Source: JBGPBY01 sp041481485
GTDB taxonomy: Bacteria > Acidobacteriota > Terriglobia > 20CM-2-55-15
Assembly: GCA_041481485.1 (NCBI GenBank)
Contig: JBGPBY010000103.1
Location: 1-17,572 of the forward strand
Direction: 5' to 3'
DNA length: 17,572 nt
The notes below the pieces were generated by a model. The model was not told the DNA's origin. It did not search any database and saw only the letters and a program-made list of their open reading frames with translations. This document shows, piece by piece, positions 6,866 to 14,123 of this stretch (positions are counted from its first letter, which is position 1; each line of letters opens with the position of its first letter). The position numbers were made by a program, and so were the translations under genes.

Positions 6866-7663
6866 ATGTCTACAACGCGTCGTCAGTTTCTGAGTGCTCT
6901 TAGTGCCGCAGGATCTTTTCCTGTTCTTGCAAAGCATGCGTTTGCCTTTGCCGCCAATCCCACTCTCGGTCTGATCTTCCCTCCGGAGAATTATCCGATT
7001 CCGCCGGACGCGAAGATGCTCTTCCCCAACGGCGTGGATTTCATCGGCAATGGTGTGGGACTTCCCGGCGGCATGACCGTGCAGGGGTATGAAGAGGCCG
7101 TACCCAGAATCCTGCCAAGGGCAATGGAACTCGCCCAAAAAGGCGCGAACGTGATTTCCGTATTCGGTTCGTCGATCACGTTCTACAAGGGCGCAAGATT
7201 TCATGACGACCTCATCAAGCAGGTTGAGAAAGCCACGGGTCGCAAGGCCACCACGCAGAGCAACGGCTTGCTCGACGGACTCCGCACCGCCAACGCGAAG
7301 CGCGTTGCGATCGCAACAGCCTATACCGATGAAGTCACGGAACGGCTGAAGATCTTCCTTCAGGAGTACGGTTTCGAAGTCAGGGCGGCGAAAGGTCTCG
7401 GGTTCACTCAAATTCCCGAAGGCGCAGCGACGCACGACATCCTGGTCAGGCTCAGCACAGACTCTTACGCCAACTCGAAGAAGGCAGACGCTGTTGTGAT
7501 CTCGTGCGGCGCACTGAAAACGATCGACGTCATTGTTCCAGTCGAAAATATCGTGAAGGTTCCCGTGATCTCGTCCACACCGCACGGCTTGTGGCACGGC
7601 GTAAAACTCCTGGGCGTTCCCGCCAGGGTTCAAGGCTTCGGAATGGTCATGGCCAAAGGCTGA
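6866..7663 (+). CDS. Tat-exported arylmalonate decarboxylase / Asp-Glu racemase superfamily protein
   Basis: The 265-residue protein aligns by eye along its whole length with bacterial arylmalonate decarboxylase, a cofactor-free enzyme that decarboxylates alpha-aryl malonates through an enediolate and protonates with a cysteine. The catalytic Cys is present in I-S-C214-G215-A-L-K-T (Cys188-Gly189 of the Bordetella enzyme). The oxyanion-hole loop reads G101-S102-S103-x-T-F-Y (G74-T75-S76, so Thr to Ser), and Y153 matches Y126. G101 in place of a second cysteine points to decarboxylase rather than racemase chemistry. The amino terminus is a twin-arginine signal (T-R5-R6-Q-F-L-S plus hydrophobic stretch, cleavage near A27 or A30), unexpected for this family. 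A strong AGGAGG precedes the ATG, 29 bases after the preceding gene. Substrate is unproven; a maleate-isomerase-like activity is an alternative. Confidence 0.82.
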   Translation: MSTTRRQFLSALSAAGSFPVLAKHAFAFAANPTLGLIFPPENYPIPPDAKMLFPNGVDFIGNGVGLPGGMTVQGYEEAVPRILPRAMELAQKGANVISVFGSSITFYKGARFHDDLIKQVEKATGRKATTQSNGLLDGLRTANAKRVAIATAYTDEVTERLKIFLQEYGFEVRAAKGLGFTQIPEGAATHDILVRLSTDSYANSKKADAVVISCGALKTIDVIVPVENIVKVPVISSTPHGLWHGVKLLGVPARVQGFGMVMAKG

Positions 7664-7806
7664 CTCTGGCGGAACACACCTCAGGCCGTGCCTCCCGGTG
7701 GATTATCAGATGGGCCTCCGGCTGGCTTCTAACATAACTAAACGACATGCGACATCCATTCTTCGCACCACCCCGCGTATGTTCTTCCTATCCGTTGATT
7801 TTGAAA

Positions 7807-7833
7807 TGGAACGTCGAGTCTCGGGATGTTCCA
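7807..7833. repeat. Interrupted palindrome upstream of the gene at 7869
   Basis: Outer arms TGGAAC (7807-7812) and GTTCCA (7828-7833) enclose a nested CGAG-T-CTCG. A second, mutually exclusive pairing joins ATCCGTTG (7790-7797) with CAACGGAT (7832-7839). The element ends about 20 bases before the TATACT box at 7854, where an operator or activator site would lie. Confidence 0.45.
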
Positions 7834-7853
7834 ACGGATTCTGAGCCCGCTGA

Positions 7854-7859
7854 TATACT
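7854..7859 (+). promoter_or_regulatory. TATACT -10 box of the secreted-protein gene
   Basis: TATACT matches the -10 consensus at five of six positions. No good -35 lies 16-18 bases upstream; TTCCAA at 7829-7834 is 19 bases away. The predicted start point near 7866 leaves almost no leader before the ATG at 7869. Confidence 0.45.
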
Positions 7860-7868
7860 GCCGGCAAC

Positions 7869-8939
7869 ATGGGGTCTATGTCGCGAAGTCGGGTGTTTTG
7901 CTTTCTCATTCTAATTCTTTTCTCGTTGTCGATCCCGCCCATCGCTGAAACGGCAATCATCGGATCGCCGTATTCATTGGATCAGCTGACGCAAGACTCC
8001 GATCTCGTTGTAAAAGCCACGGCTCTGGGGTCGGTTCGAATAAACGATCCGAGCTTCCCTGCCTTTTCCGGCAGTTACCCGATAATGGGAACCCGATTCC
8101 GGGTAATCTCCGTCTTGAAGGGAGATGGAACGCTGAAGGAATTCACCTTCCGTCATTTCGGAATAGGCCAAAGCGACGCGGCAACTGTGGTTCCAGAGCC
8201 CCAGATGTATGAGTTTGAGGCCGGACAGAGCTACATCCTCTTCACGAAAAAGGCTGCAGATCCCATGGTGTTCCGGACGTTCGAATTCAACTGGAATCTC
8301 CTGCGTGACCAGGGCGTCATACGTGCGGCGACGGCGAGCCCGTTCCCAAATGGAACAACCCCGAAGGCGGCCACCTGGCGTGAACTGACGGATATGCTGC
8401 AAGGCGCAAACAGTGATGTTACCTATGGCATTCAGCATTTGGATGTCTACTCCAATCCCCAATGGAACGGAATGGCCGGCAATGAGGATTTTCCACGCAG
8501 GAATGTCCTCGAATTCATTTCACCCTTACTGGTCCGCTCCGATGAATCCATTGTTTGGGCAGCCCTGGAAGCTATTGGCGGTGCAACTCCCTACTGGAGT
8601 AATAGTTCAGCAGAACGGATGTTGCAGACCGTCAGCAGAGGAGCAAATTTTCCAGCGTTGGACTTCAAGCCCGGATATGAAAACCCTGCAGCTTGTTGTC
8701 GTGAACCCCTGATTGCTTTTGCGAATAGCGCGACCACCGTCTCAAAATACCACCGGGCAGCGGCCATTCGCTCTCTGGGACGAACTCGGTTGAACGCTCA
8801 GGACACCGCCCTCCTCGATCCACTGCGGAAATGGTCTCGGGATCCCGACCCCAGCGTGCGGGCAGCTGCGACATTTCTCTGGATCGACTTCCCTTCCGAA
8901 GAGTCCGTTCCCTCTTATCGAGAGGTCTATTCGAGTTAA
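7869..8939 (+). CDS. Secreted protein of unknown function with possible HEAT-like C-terminal helices
   Basis: A 356-residue protein I cannot assign to a characterised family. It begins with a clear Sec signal (basic SRSR then a long hydrophobic run, cleavage near A26). A mostly beta region follows (about 30-160, including S-D-L-V-V-K-A-T and V-I-S-V-L-K-G-D-G), reminiscent of domains found in secreted proteins with metalloprotease-like or HEAT partners. The C-terminal part (about 210-345) contains helical segments such as V-R-A-A-A-T-F-L-W that look like HEAT/armadillo-type repeats. A C-C pair occurs near residue 276. Two ATGs (7869 and 7878) are in frame. The first is kept, although neither has a ribosome site and the -10 box lies so close that a leaderless transcript is plausible. 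It stands alone. Confidence 0.75.
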   Translation: MGSMSRSRVFCFLILILFSLSIPPIAETAIIGSPYSLDQLTQDSDLVVKATALGSVRINDPSFPAFSGSYPIMGTRFRVISVLKGDGTLKEFTFRHFGIGQSDAATVVPEPQMYEFEAGQSYILFTKKAADPMVFRTFEFNWNLLRDQGVIRAATASPFPNGTTPKAATWRELTDMLQGANSDVTYGIQHLDVYSNPQWNGMAGNEDFPRRNVLEFISPLLVRSDESIVWAALEAIGGATPYWSNSSAERMLQTVSRGANFPALDFKPGYENPAACCREPLIAFANSATTVSKYHRAAAIRSLGRTRLNAQDTALLDPLRKWSRDPDPSVRAAATFLWIDFPSEESVPSYREVYSS

Positions 8940-8984
8940 TGGCCGTCGCTTCTGAATTAAGGGAAGACGCGCCGAACTCCCCAG

Positions 8985-9008
8985 CCGACCTTGTGGTAAT
9001 CTGGTCGG
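8985..9008. promoter_or_regulatory. Inverted repeat over the antitoxin promoter/start, candidate TA autoregulatory operator
   Basis: CCGACC (8985-8990) and GGTCGG (9003-9008) are perfect complements separated by 12 bases, ending one base before the antitoxin ATG at 9010. The spacer holds a weak TAATCT -10-like hexamer. Binding by the antitoxin or toxin-antitoxin complex here would give the usual autorepression. In RNA it would form a hairpin hiding the start region. Confidence 0.45.
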
Positions 9009-9009
9009 T

Positions 9010-9312
9010 ATGACTAGAAAACAGACCGCTGGGGTAGCAAGTACTCCTCGGCATCCCAGAAGGTCCTGGCGCCTTCAGGATGCTAAAGCGCGCTTCAGCG
9101 AATTGGTGCGTCTCGCGCACAGCAAGGGTCCGCAGCACGTAACGCTGCACGGTCGGGATGCTGTGGTCATCGTTGACGCGGATGAATTCCGGCGGCTCAA
9201 GGGTGAACGATCCGGGCAATTGCTGGTCGATACGCTGCGGGCTTCGCCGGACCGAGGTGTTGACCTCGAACCGCGGCGATCAGCCATGCCCGTGCGAGAC
9301 ATAACTTTGTGA
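9010..9312 (+). CDS. Phd/YefM-family antitoxin
   Basis: A 100-residue protein whose central part (about 18-65) matches the Phd/YefM DNA-binding fold: W-R-L-Q-D-A-K-A-R-F-S-E-L-V (antitoxin helix), then G-P-Q-H-V-T-L-H-G-R-D-A-V-V-I-V and D-A-D-E-F-R-R-L. The basic, disordered-looking first 17 residues are longer than usual. The C-terminal 30 residues should be the toxin-binding tail. The gene overlaps the PIN toxin by four bases (GTGA), a typical coupled toxin-antitoxin arrangement. The start lacks a ribosome site but directly follows an inverted repeat. It should neutralise the downstream RNase and repress the pair's promoter. Confidence 0.9.
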   Translation: MTRKQTAGVASTPRHPRRSWRLQDAKARFSELVRLAHSKGPQHVTLHGRDAVVIVDADEFRRLKGERSGQLLVDTLRASPDRGVDLEPRRSAMPVRDITL

Positions 9313-9743
9313 ACGGCTGGCTGCTCGACACCAACGTCATTTCGGAGCTGCGCCGTCCGCGTCCGAAGGCGCGCGTTGCCGCTTTCGTTGCGTCCCAACC
9401 GCTTGAGCAATTGTTCGTGAGCACCGTGACATTCGCTGAAATACGCTACGGTATTGAAATGGTCAGCGATCCTATTCGTCGTACTTCCCTCAATGACTGG
9501 CTAAACAATAGGGTGCGCCCACTGTTCGACCAGCGCGTCCTTGCCGTGTCAGAGGACGTGATGTTCAGGTGGCGCCTTCTTGTCGAGGAGGGCCGCAAGG
9601 CGGGACACACCTTCTCACAGCCCGACCTGATAATCGCCGCAACCGCTGTTCACTTTGGCTTGACCGTCGTGACGCGAGATGCCGCAGACTTCTTGCGTGC
9701 ACGCGTGCCAGTTTTCAATCCCTGGGTAGAAACAAAGTCATAA
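9309..9743 (+). CDS. VapC/FitB-type PIN-domain ribonuclease toxin
   Basis: A 144-residue PIN domain covering nearly the whole protein. The acidic active-site residues are all present: D7 in L-L-D-T-N-V-I-S-E, E44 in T-F-A-E-I-R-Y-G, D106 in S-Q-P-D-L-I-I-A-A, and D124 in V-V-T-R-D-A-A-D-F. Family toxins cleave tRNA or rRNA with Mg2+/Mn2+. The FAEIRYGIE and NPW-terminal segments resemble FitB/VapC proteins paired with Phd-type antitoxins. The start is GTG, coupled to the antitoxin stop. No frameshift or missing residue is seen, so the module should be active. The next gene downstream is convergent, 103 bases away, leaving the pair isolated. Confidence 0.92.
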   Translation: MNGWLLDTNVISELRRPRPKARVAAFVASQPLEQLFVSTVTFAEIRYGIEMVSDPIRRTSLNDWLNNRVRPLFDQRVLAVSEDVMFRWRLLVEEGRKAGHTFSQPDLIIAATAVHFGLTVVTRDAADFLRARVPVFNPWVETKS

Positions 9744-9846
9744 AACAGATCACGTGAATTTCTCCGCGACTACTCAGAGCTGCCCACTCGGATTCGCAAC
9801 ATAAACGTGCACATGATCAAAGCGCCCATGCAATCCTTGAGATTCC

Positions 9847-12015
9847 TTACCCGGCCGGTATGACACGAACTTCCTTTTCGAGAGAGCCGTCAGGTTCCAC
9901 AGTGATCGATTGGCCTCGGTCTTCAAAGCTGCGGATGAAATCCGGATATTGATACGCACCCGCGGGAATCTCTTCCCATGAAAACACCTTGTAGGAGCCG
10001 GGCGGCACGTTTGTGAAACTGAAGTGTCCATCCTGACCGGTGTTCGCGGAGAAATACATATCCGTTCGTCCGCGGCGAGACGGATCCGGGATGAGTGCGG
10101 CCATCACGCCGGCTACGGGCATGCCTTTTGAATCCAGAACAGTTCCGCTGACGCGTCCCGTGGACGTGCCGATCCGGAGTTGCAGCGTATCGGATTGTCC
10201 ATTGACCGTAAATGGAACGCTTAGTGCGTCCAGCGTTCCGATCTGTCCCGATTTCAGATAGAAGCCTGCGGGCAACCCCGATACGCGTACGCGATATTCA
10301 AAAGCATTGACGTTGGTCAGCGTGAAAGTCCCGTCCGCTGCGACGGCTCCGCCCTGAAGCTGGCCCGCAAGCAATCCCGTTAATACCTGCCCCTGGGCTC
10401 CCGCTGTGCCGCGAGCGCCGCCCGCCGCCGCAGCATTTCCTCCGTTTCCTCCGCCTCGAGCCGCATTGCCTCCACCCGCTGCGGCTCCGGTAGCCCCGTT
10501 TGCCGCGCCTCCAGCCGCATTGCCGGCACCCGCTGCTGCGCCGCGTCCGCGTGCTGCGGGTGCGGCGGCTAACGCAGTTGTGAGTTGGCTGATGGCACCA
10601 CCGGTCGGATCGTCCGCTGCAACCAAGTTCACCCGCAACCGGGTCAGGTCGACAGTCTTTTGCGTTGAGTCCAGAATGATCTGACCACGAACTTCGACTC
10701 CGGGTCTGACACTGAGCGCGAGATTGTTCACATCGGAGCCGCCGACTTCCACCTTTGTGCGAGCGGTATATTGCTGGCCGTTTGCATCTCTCGCAGAGGC
10801 GGTCAGGCTGTAAGTGCCGGAAGCGACATTTCGAATTTCAAAAGTCCCATCCGCGGCAACAGGTGTTCCTCCGCCGACCAGACCTCCTAGCCCCAATGCG
10901 GCAATCCCGTTTTGTGCGGAACCCGCTCGCGTCAAATTCACCTGGACTCCCTGTCCACCCAGTAGAGCCTGAATATCCAGTCCGCCTCCATTCTGATTAC
11001 CGCCACGCAGTCCGCCACGTGCGGCATCACGATTGGCCTGAGCCGCAGGAGCCGGAGAGAAAGGTGTAATCACCCGCCCTCGAAGGCTGACCGTGGTCAC
11101 CGGGCGAAGATTGAAGTCCACTCCGCGAACATCGGACGCGGCAGACACCTTCAGCGGTGTCGCTTGATCGGAATCCAGCACGCCGGGGAAAAATACCGGG
11201 GGAGCGCCGCCGGCCTGGGTGAACTGCTGAATCAGTGGTTGCAGAGCCGCATTGTTGTTACCCAGCAGCGTTGCGATTTGCGCGTTGCCTCTTCCGGCAT
11301 TTCCTCCACGAGCCACAACACCGACGAAGTATTCGCCCGGCTGAAGCCAGAAGAGTCGGAATTCGCCCAGATCGTTGGTTTGCGCCGTCGCAACCTGAGC
11401 CATTGTGCGCGTGCCGTTGCTGTATCGATACGAGTAGGCCTGTACCGTTGCGCCGAAAACGGCTTCGCCATCGTCGCCATGTACCCGCCCGCTAATAGTC
11501 GAAGCCGGAGTCAGTTGAAAATCGACCGTCAGCGTTTGGCCCGGCGCAACGGCGACAGTTGTTCCCCGCCCGCTGAATGTCTTCTGTCCGTACTCCTGCT
11601 TTACGAATCCGTCGCCGTCAACCGAGATGCGATACTGACCCGGAGGAACATTGGCTATCGAAAACTGTCCTTTGCTGTCGGTTGCGCCCGAAAGAGTTGT
11701 GCCCGTAAGCCCACCGAGCAAAGCTCCCAAACCATTTTGACCGGCCGCTCCGAGATTAAGTGCAGCCAATGGATTTGTGCCATTGGCACCGTTTCCGCGG
11801 GTAGTCGAGTCGGTTCTCTGAAGCGACACTGTGGCGGTCTTTACCGGCGGTCCGCCCCCGGATTTCACGACCGTGCCCTCAATCTTTCCATTCTGGACTG
11901 CCGGAGCCTGGGCCGGACTGGCTGGATTTGCAGCCGGTTGTTGGGCAGCTGCAATTGCTGCGATCAGTAGTATTAAGAAAGCGAAATTAACGGAAGGGAC
12001 ATTCTTTCGAGCCAT
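9847..12015 (-). CDS. Large secreted carboxypeptidase-regulatory-like (beta-sandwich repeat) protein with Ala/Gly-rich linker
   Basis: The 722-residue protein starts with a signal peptide (basic MARK, hydrophobic run, cleavage near A24-Q25) and a short Pro/Ala linker. Carboxypeptidase-D-regulatory-like beta-sandwich repeats follow, recognisable by I-x-G-T-V or I-S-G-R-V at the start and G-x-F-x-I-x-N-V-P-P-G-x-Y at the end: about 42-165, 173-235, 306-405 and 617-685. The first and third carry large Gly/Asn/Gln-rich insertions. Residues about 482-542 are nearly all Ala, Gly, Asn and Arg. Such proteins are abundant in Acidobacteriota and are presumed extracellular or surface carbohydrate- or protein-binding; no catalytic motif is visible. 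The internal ATG at 12015, with an AGGAGA ribosome site, is preferred over 12087 because it begins the signal peptide. Confidence 0.82.
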   Translation of the reverse strand: MARKNVPSVNFAFLILLIAAIAAAQQPAANPASPAQAPAVQNGKIEGTVVKSGGGPPVKTATVSLQRTDSTTRGNGANGTNPLAALNLGAAGQNGLGALLGGLTGTTLSGATDSKGQFSIANVPPGQYRISVDGDGFVKQEYGQKTFSGRGTTVAVAPGQTLTVDFQLTPASTISGRVHGDDGEAVFGATVQAYSYRYSNGTRTMAQVATAQTNDLGEFRLFWLQPGEYFVGVVARGGNAGRGNAQIATLLGNNNAALQPLIQQFTQAGGAPPVFFPGVLDSDQATPLKVSAASDVRGVDFNLRPVTTVSLRGRVITPFSPAPAAQANRDAARGGLRGGNQNGGGLDIQALLGGQGVQVNLTRAGSAQNGIAALGLGGLVGGGTPVAADGTFEIRNVASGTYSLTASARDANGQQYTARTKVEVGGSDVNNLALSVRPGVEVRGQIILDSTQKTVDLTRLRVNLVAADDPTGGAISQLTTALAAAPAARGRGAAAGAGNAAGGAANGATGAAAGGGNAARGGGNGGNAAAAGGARGTAGAQGQVLTGLLAGQLQGGAVAADGTFTLTNVNAFEYRVRVSGLPAGFYLKSGQIGTLDALSVPFTVNGQSDTLQLRIGTSTGRVSGTVLDSKGMPVAGVMAALIPDPSRRGRTDMYFSANTGQDGHFSFTNVPPGSYKVFSWEEIPAGAYQYPDFIRSFEDRGQSITVEPDGSLEKEVRVIPAG
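10390..10572 (-). repeat. Low-complexity Ala/Gly/Asn/Arg-encoding tract
   Basis: About 61 codons inside the secreted protein encode almost only Ala, Gly, Asn and Arg, with imperfect AAGG, GGN and ARG motifs. The DNA is extremely GC-rich with drifting short repeats, as expected for slippage-prone sequence. It probably forms a flexible linker. Confidence 0.7.
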
Positions 12016-12225
12016 GAATTCTCCTGCATTCGACGTTGCGTCGGCAGCCCTTTGGACGCGCGAGCGTCTGGAAAGGTTAACGCGCATTGTGCTTCCGGAA
12101 TTCTATCGCGTTGGAAGGCGAAAAGCGTCGAATTTGGCACCGTCGATGACTGTTTAAGGTGCCCCCTGGCAAATCCTTCTGTTTTGAAAGGGCGGCCCAA
12201 CGCTTCATTCTAAAAATGGCAATCG

Positions 12226-13167
12226 TCAGGGCGCAACCCGCCCAATCGTAAAGCTGACGTAGAGTGTACTCCCTTGCGGCGAACTCTTTCCCAGCGTTTC
12301 CCAGAGGTACCGAACGGTAAGGCTGCCTACAGTCTGGCCCTTTTGAAATAACCCTGTCGTCGCTTCCGGTCCCCAACCCAGCACGCGGTTCTTGCCATAC
12401 AGATTCAGAACGCGGAGTGCCGTAACCGGAACATCGGAGCCGCTGTCATCGGATACCTTCTGCTGCAGGCTATAGCTGACTCCAAAAGCGCCGCCGATCT
12501 TTTCGATGTTGTATCCTGCGCCACCTTCCAGCGTCAGAAGGTTGCCCACATGGATATTCTGGTCCTTCTTTTTTGTGTGCATTTCAAGGAACGCCGACGT
12601 CGCCGCACTGAATTTCTTCATCGAATCGAGATAGACCGTCGTGCCGCCCTGGATTTCATGGGACCACATACCCAAACCGAAATTGTTGTCTCCGCCGGCT
12701 ACGTAACTTCCGGTCGGGGCATCGAAGGCATAGCTGGCAATGAAATCGGCACGGTTCGTCGTCCAGCCTACAATAAAGGGAGAGACATAGAGATCGTTGG
12801 CTCCCCAGCCCGACACATTGTTCACTTCCGAGGTGCGCACCGGCCGGTAGTTTGAAGACGGGAAGGCCACTGAGAACCCGTAATTGCCGCCGAAAACCTT
12901 CTTTTGCGTAACGGCATAGATCGTCGGTATAAATACCTGGAGGTCGAATCCCCCGAACACGCCGGGTAACACGCTCTTTCCATCTGAATTTCGGATTTCG
13001 TCAACGTCTAGAAGGAAATAAGGCAGGATCAGGTAATACCCCGGAGGTCCCTGAGTGCCGGAATTGATGCCGTAGTCGCCTCGAATGTTTTCTCCCGAGT
13101 ATTGACCGAACACGGCGGATGGAGCTGCAAGCAGAACGATAATTACTGCTGCCAGATTCAACTTCAT
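12226..13167 (-). CDS. Outer-membrane beta-barrel of the phenol-degradation MetA/SphA-like family
   Basis: A roughly 313-residue protein with a signal peptide (MKLNLAAVII..., cleavage near G21-Q22) and a transmembrane beta-barrel pattern: alternating hydrophobic and aromatic strands, many Tyr/Gly turns and strand-ending aromatics. Conserved-looking segments include N-D-L-Y-V-S-P-F-I-V-G-W (about 122-133), the central F-D-A-P-T-G-S-Y and a C-terminal L-Y-V-S-F-T-I-G-R. These fit the MetA-pathway phenol-degradation family, outer-membrane proteins thought to be channels for hydrophobic or aromatic substrates. An ATG at 13167 is kept because it begins a natural signal peptide; GTG at 13173 is equally possible and neither has a clear ribosome site. 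The downstream neighbour on the same strand is 210 bases away with its own ribosome site, so an operon is uncertain. Confidence 0.8.
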   Translation of the reverse strand: MKLNLAAVIIVLLAAPSAVFGQYSGENIRGDYGINSGTQGPPGYYLILPYFLLDVDEIRNSDGKSVLPGVFGGFDLQVFIPTIYAVTQKKVFGGNYGFSVAFPSSNYRPVRTSEVNNVSGWGANDLYVSPFIVGWTTNRADFIASYAFDAPTGSYVAGGDNNFGLGMWSHEIQGGTTVYLDSMKKFSAATSAFLEMHTKKKDQNIHVGNLLTLEGGAGYNIEKIGGAFGVSYSLQQKVSDDSGSDVPVTALRVLNLYGKNRVLGWGPEATTGLFQKGQTVGSLTVRYLWETLGKSSPQGSTLYVSFTIGRVAP

Positions 13168-13254
13168 CCTCACGACGCTAAGGGATCCTATGCAGGATTT
13201 CTATCCGGTCGAGTGTGTATGTGTGGGAGCGAACCCCGAGTATGGCAACTGTAG

Positions 13255-13273
13255 GCGCGGTCTGTGACCGCGC
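13255..13273. repeat. REP-like hairpin after the ABC permease gene
   Basis: GCGCGGTC and GACCGCGC form a perfect 8-base stem with a TGT loop, 29 bases beyond the permease stop. It resembles short palindromic intergenic elements of environmental genomes. No T tract follows on the minus strand, so it may be a REP-type element, a factor-independent-like terminator or an mRNA 3' stabiliser. Confidence 0.5.
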
Positions 13274-13301
13274 ACGATCTCTCAGCCATGGTCCCGCTGC
13301 A

Positions 13302-14123
13302 TCAGAAGTCCATACGTTGGAATCGGCGGATGGATAAAAGCATGCAAGTAAATCCGAGAAGGCCGCTCGCCCAAAATGGGTTCCACACCGCAGGGTGGAC
13401 TGACGAATCTGCGGCATCCAGAAGAGCACTGTACGGACTTCCGAATCCTCTTAATGCTGAACTCGACAAAAACACTTCCACCAGGATTACCAGAAATGCC
13501 GACAGAGCCGCTGTAACGATCGATTCCGAGGCGGCATCGAAACGCCCGCTCAACAGTGACTGAATGAGGAAAACCAGCCCAACCCATGGTGCAGCACCCA
13601 GAGTCAACAGGAACGGTTCGGTGACGAGCCAGCCCGCCCCATATTCAACGCCCATCCACTTCGCAAGACCAAAGGCGACGATGCAGGACAGGCTCGCGGC
13701 AGTACCTGCAAGAACCAACACCGCCGCTGCTCTCGACCATAGCCATGACGCTCGGGATACCGGCAGCGACAACGAGAACGATGCTGTGCCACTGCTGCGT
13801 TCCGACAATATCCCTCCTGCGCACAACGCGACAATCAGAAATGGCATCACGATGCGTCCAATCCCATCGACTCCGACGAAGTAAGTTTCCGGCGCAGTCT
13901 GGAGCGACAGTACCTTTCCCCGCGGATGTTCCTTCATGAAGTCCGCGACCTCCGTTGCGGTGTTCCCGCCCGGCGCCAGAACCATCCCAATGCCGCTTTG
14001 ATCGTTGTAAGCCATGATGCTGGCTTGTTGAAACGCCCACGTGTACTCCGCTGTAAGTGCGATCAGCGTACAGACAAGAACAGCAAACACCCATCTCAGT
14101 TCCAGCCAGAGTTTGCGAATCAT
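13302..14123 (-). CDS. ABC-2-type transporter permease
   Basis: A 273-residue membrane protein with about six hydrophobic segments (roughly 10-27, 91-106, 132-152, 170-190, 203-221 and 249-264) and a soluble loop between the first two. After the second segment it carries S-E108-R-S-S-G-T-A-S-F-S-L-S-L-P-V-S-R, the E-(R/K)-xx-GT...LP(V/I)SR motif typical of ABC-2 permeases. It should pair with the ATPase encoded just upstream, whose stop overlaps its ATG by four bases (ATGA). A GGAGG ribosome site lies seven bases before the start. The substrate is unknown; homologous YtrA-linked transporters export antibiotics or envelope-active compounds or respond to envelope stress. It closes the operon, with a hairpin 29 bases downstream. 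Confidence 0.88.
   Translation of the reverse strand: MIRKLWLELRWVFAVLVCTLIALTAEYTWAFQQASIMAYNDQSGIGMVLAPGGNTATEVADFMKEHPRGKVLSLQTAPETYFVGVDGIGRIVMPFLIVALCAGGILSERSSGTASFSLSLPVSRASWLWSRAAAVLVLAGTAASLSCIVAFGLAKWMGVEYGAGWLVTEPFLLTLGAAPWVGLVFLIQSLLSGRFDAASESIVTAALSAFLVILVEVFLSSSALRGFGSPYSALLDAADSSVHPAVWNPFWASGLLGFTCMLLSIRRFQRMDF

Noticed and set aside
6704..7633. 309-codon minus-strand open frame opposite the arylmalonate decarboxylase homologue
   Set aside because: Shadow frame; the plus strand has signal peptide, catalytic Cys and a strong ribosome site.
10406..10684. Pro/Ala-rich 92-codon plus-strand frame
   Set aside because: It is the complement of the Ala/Gly-rich linker tract and shows only its base composition.
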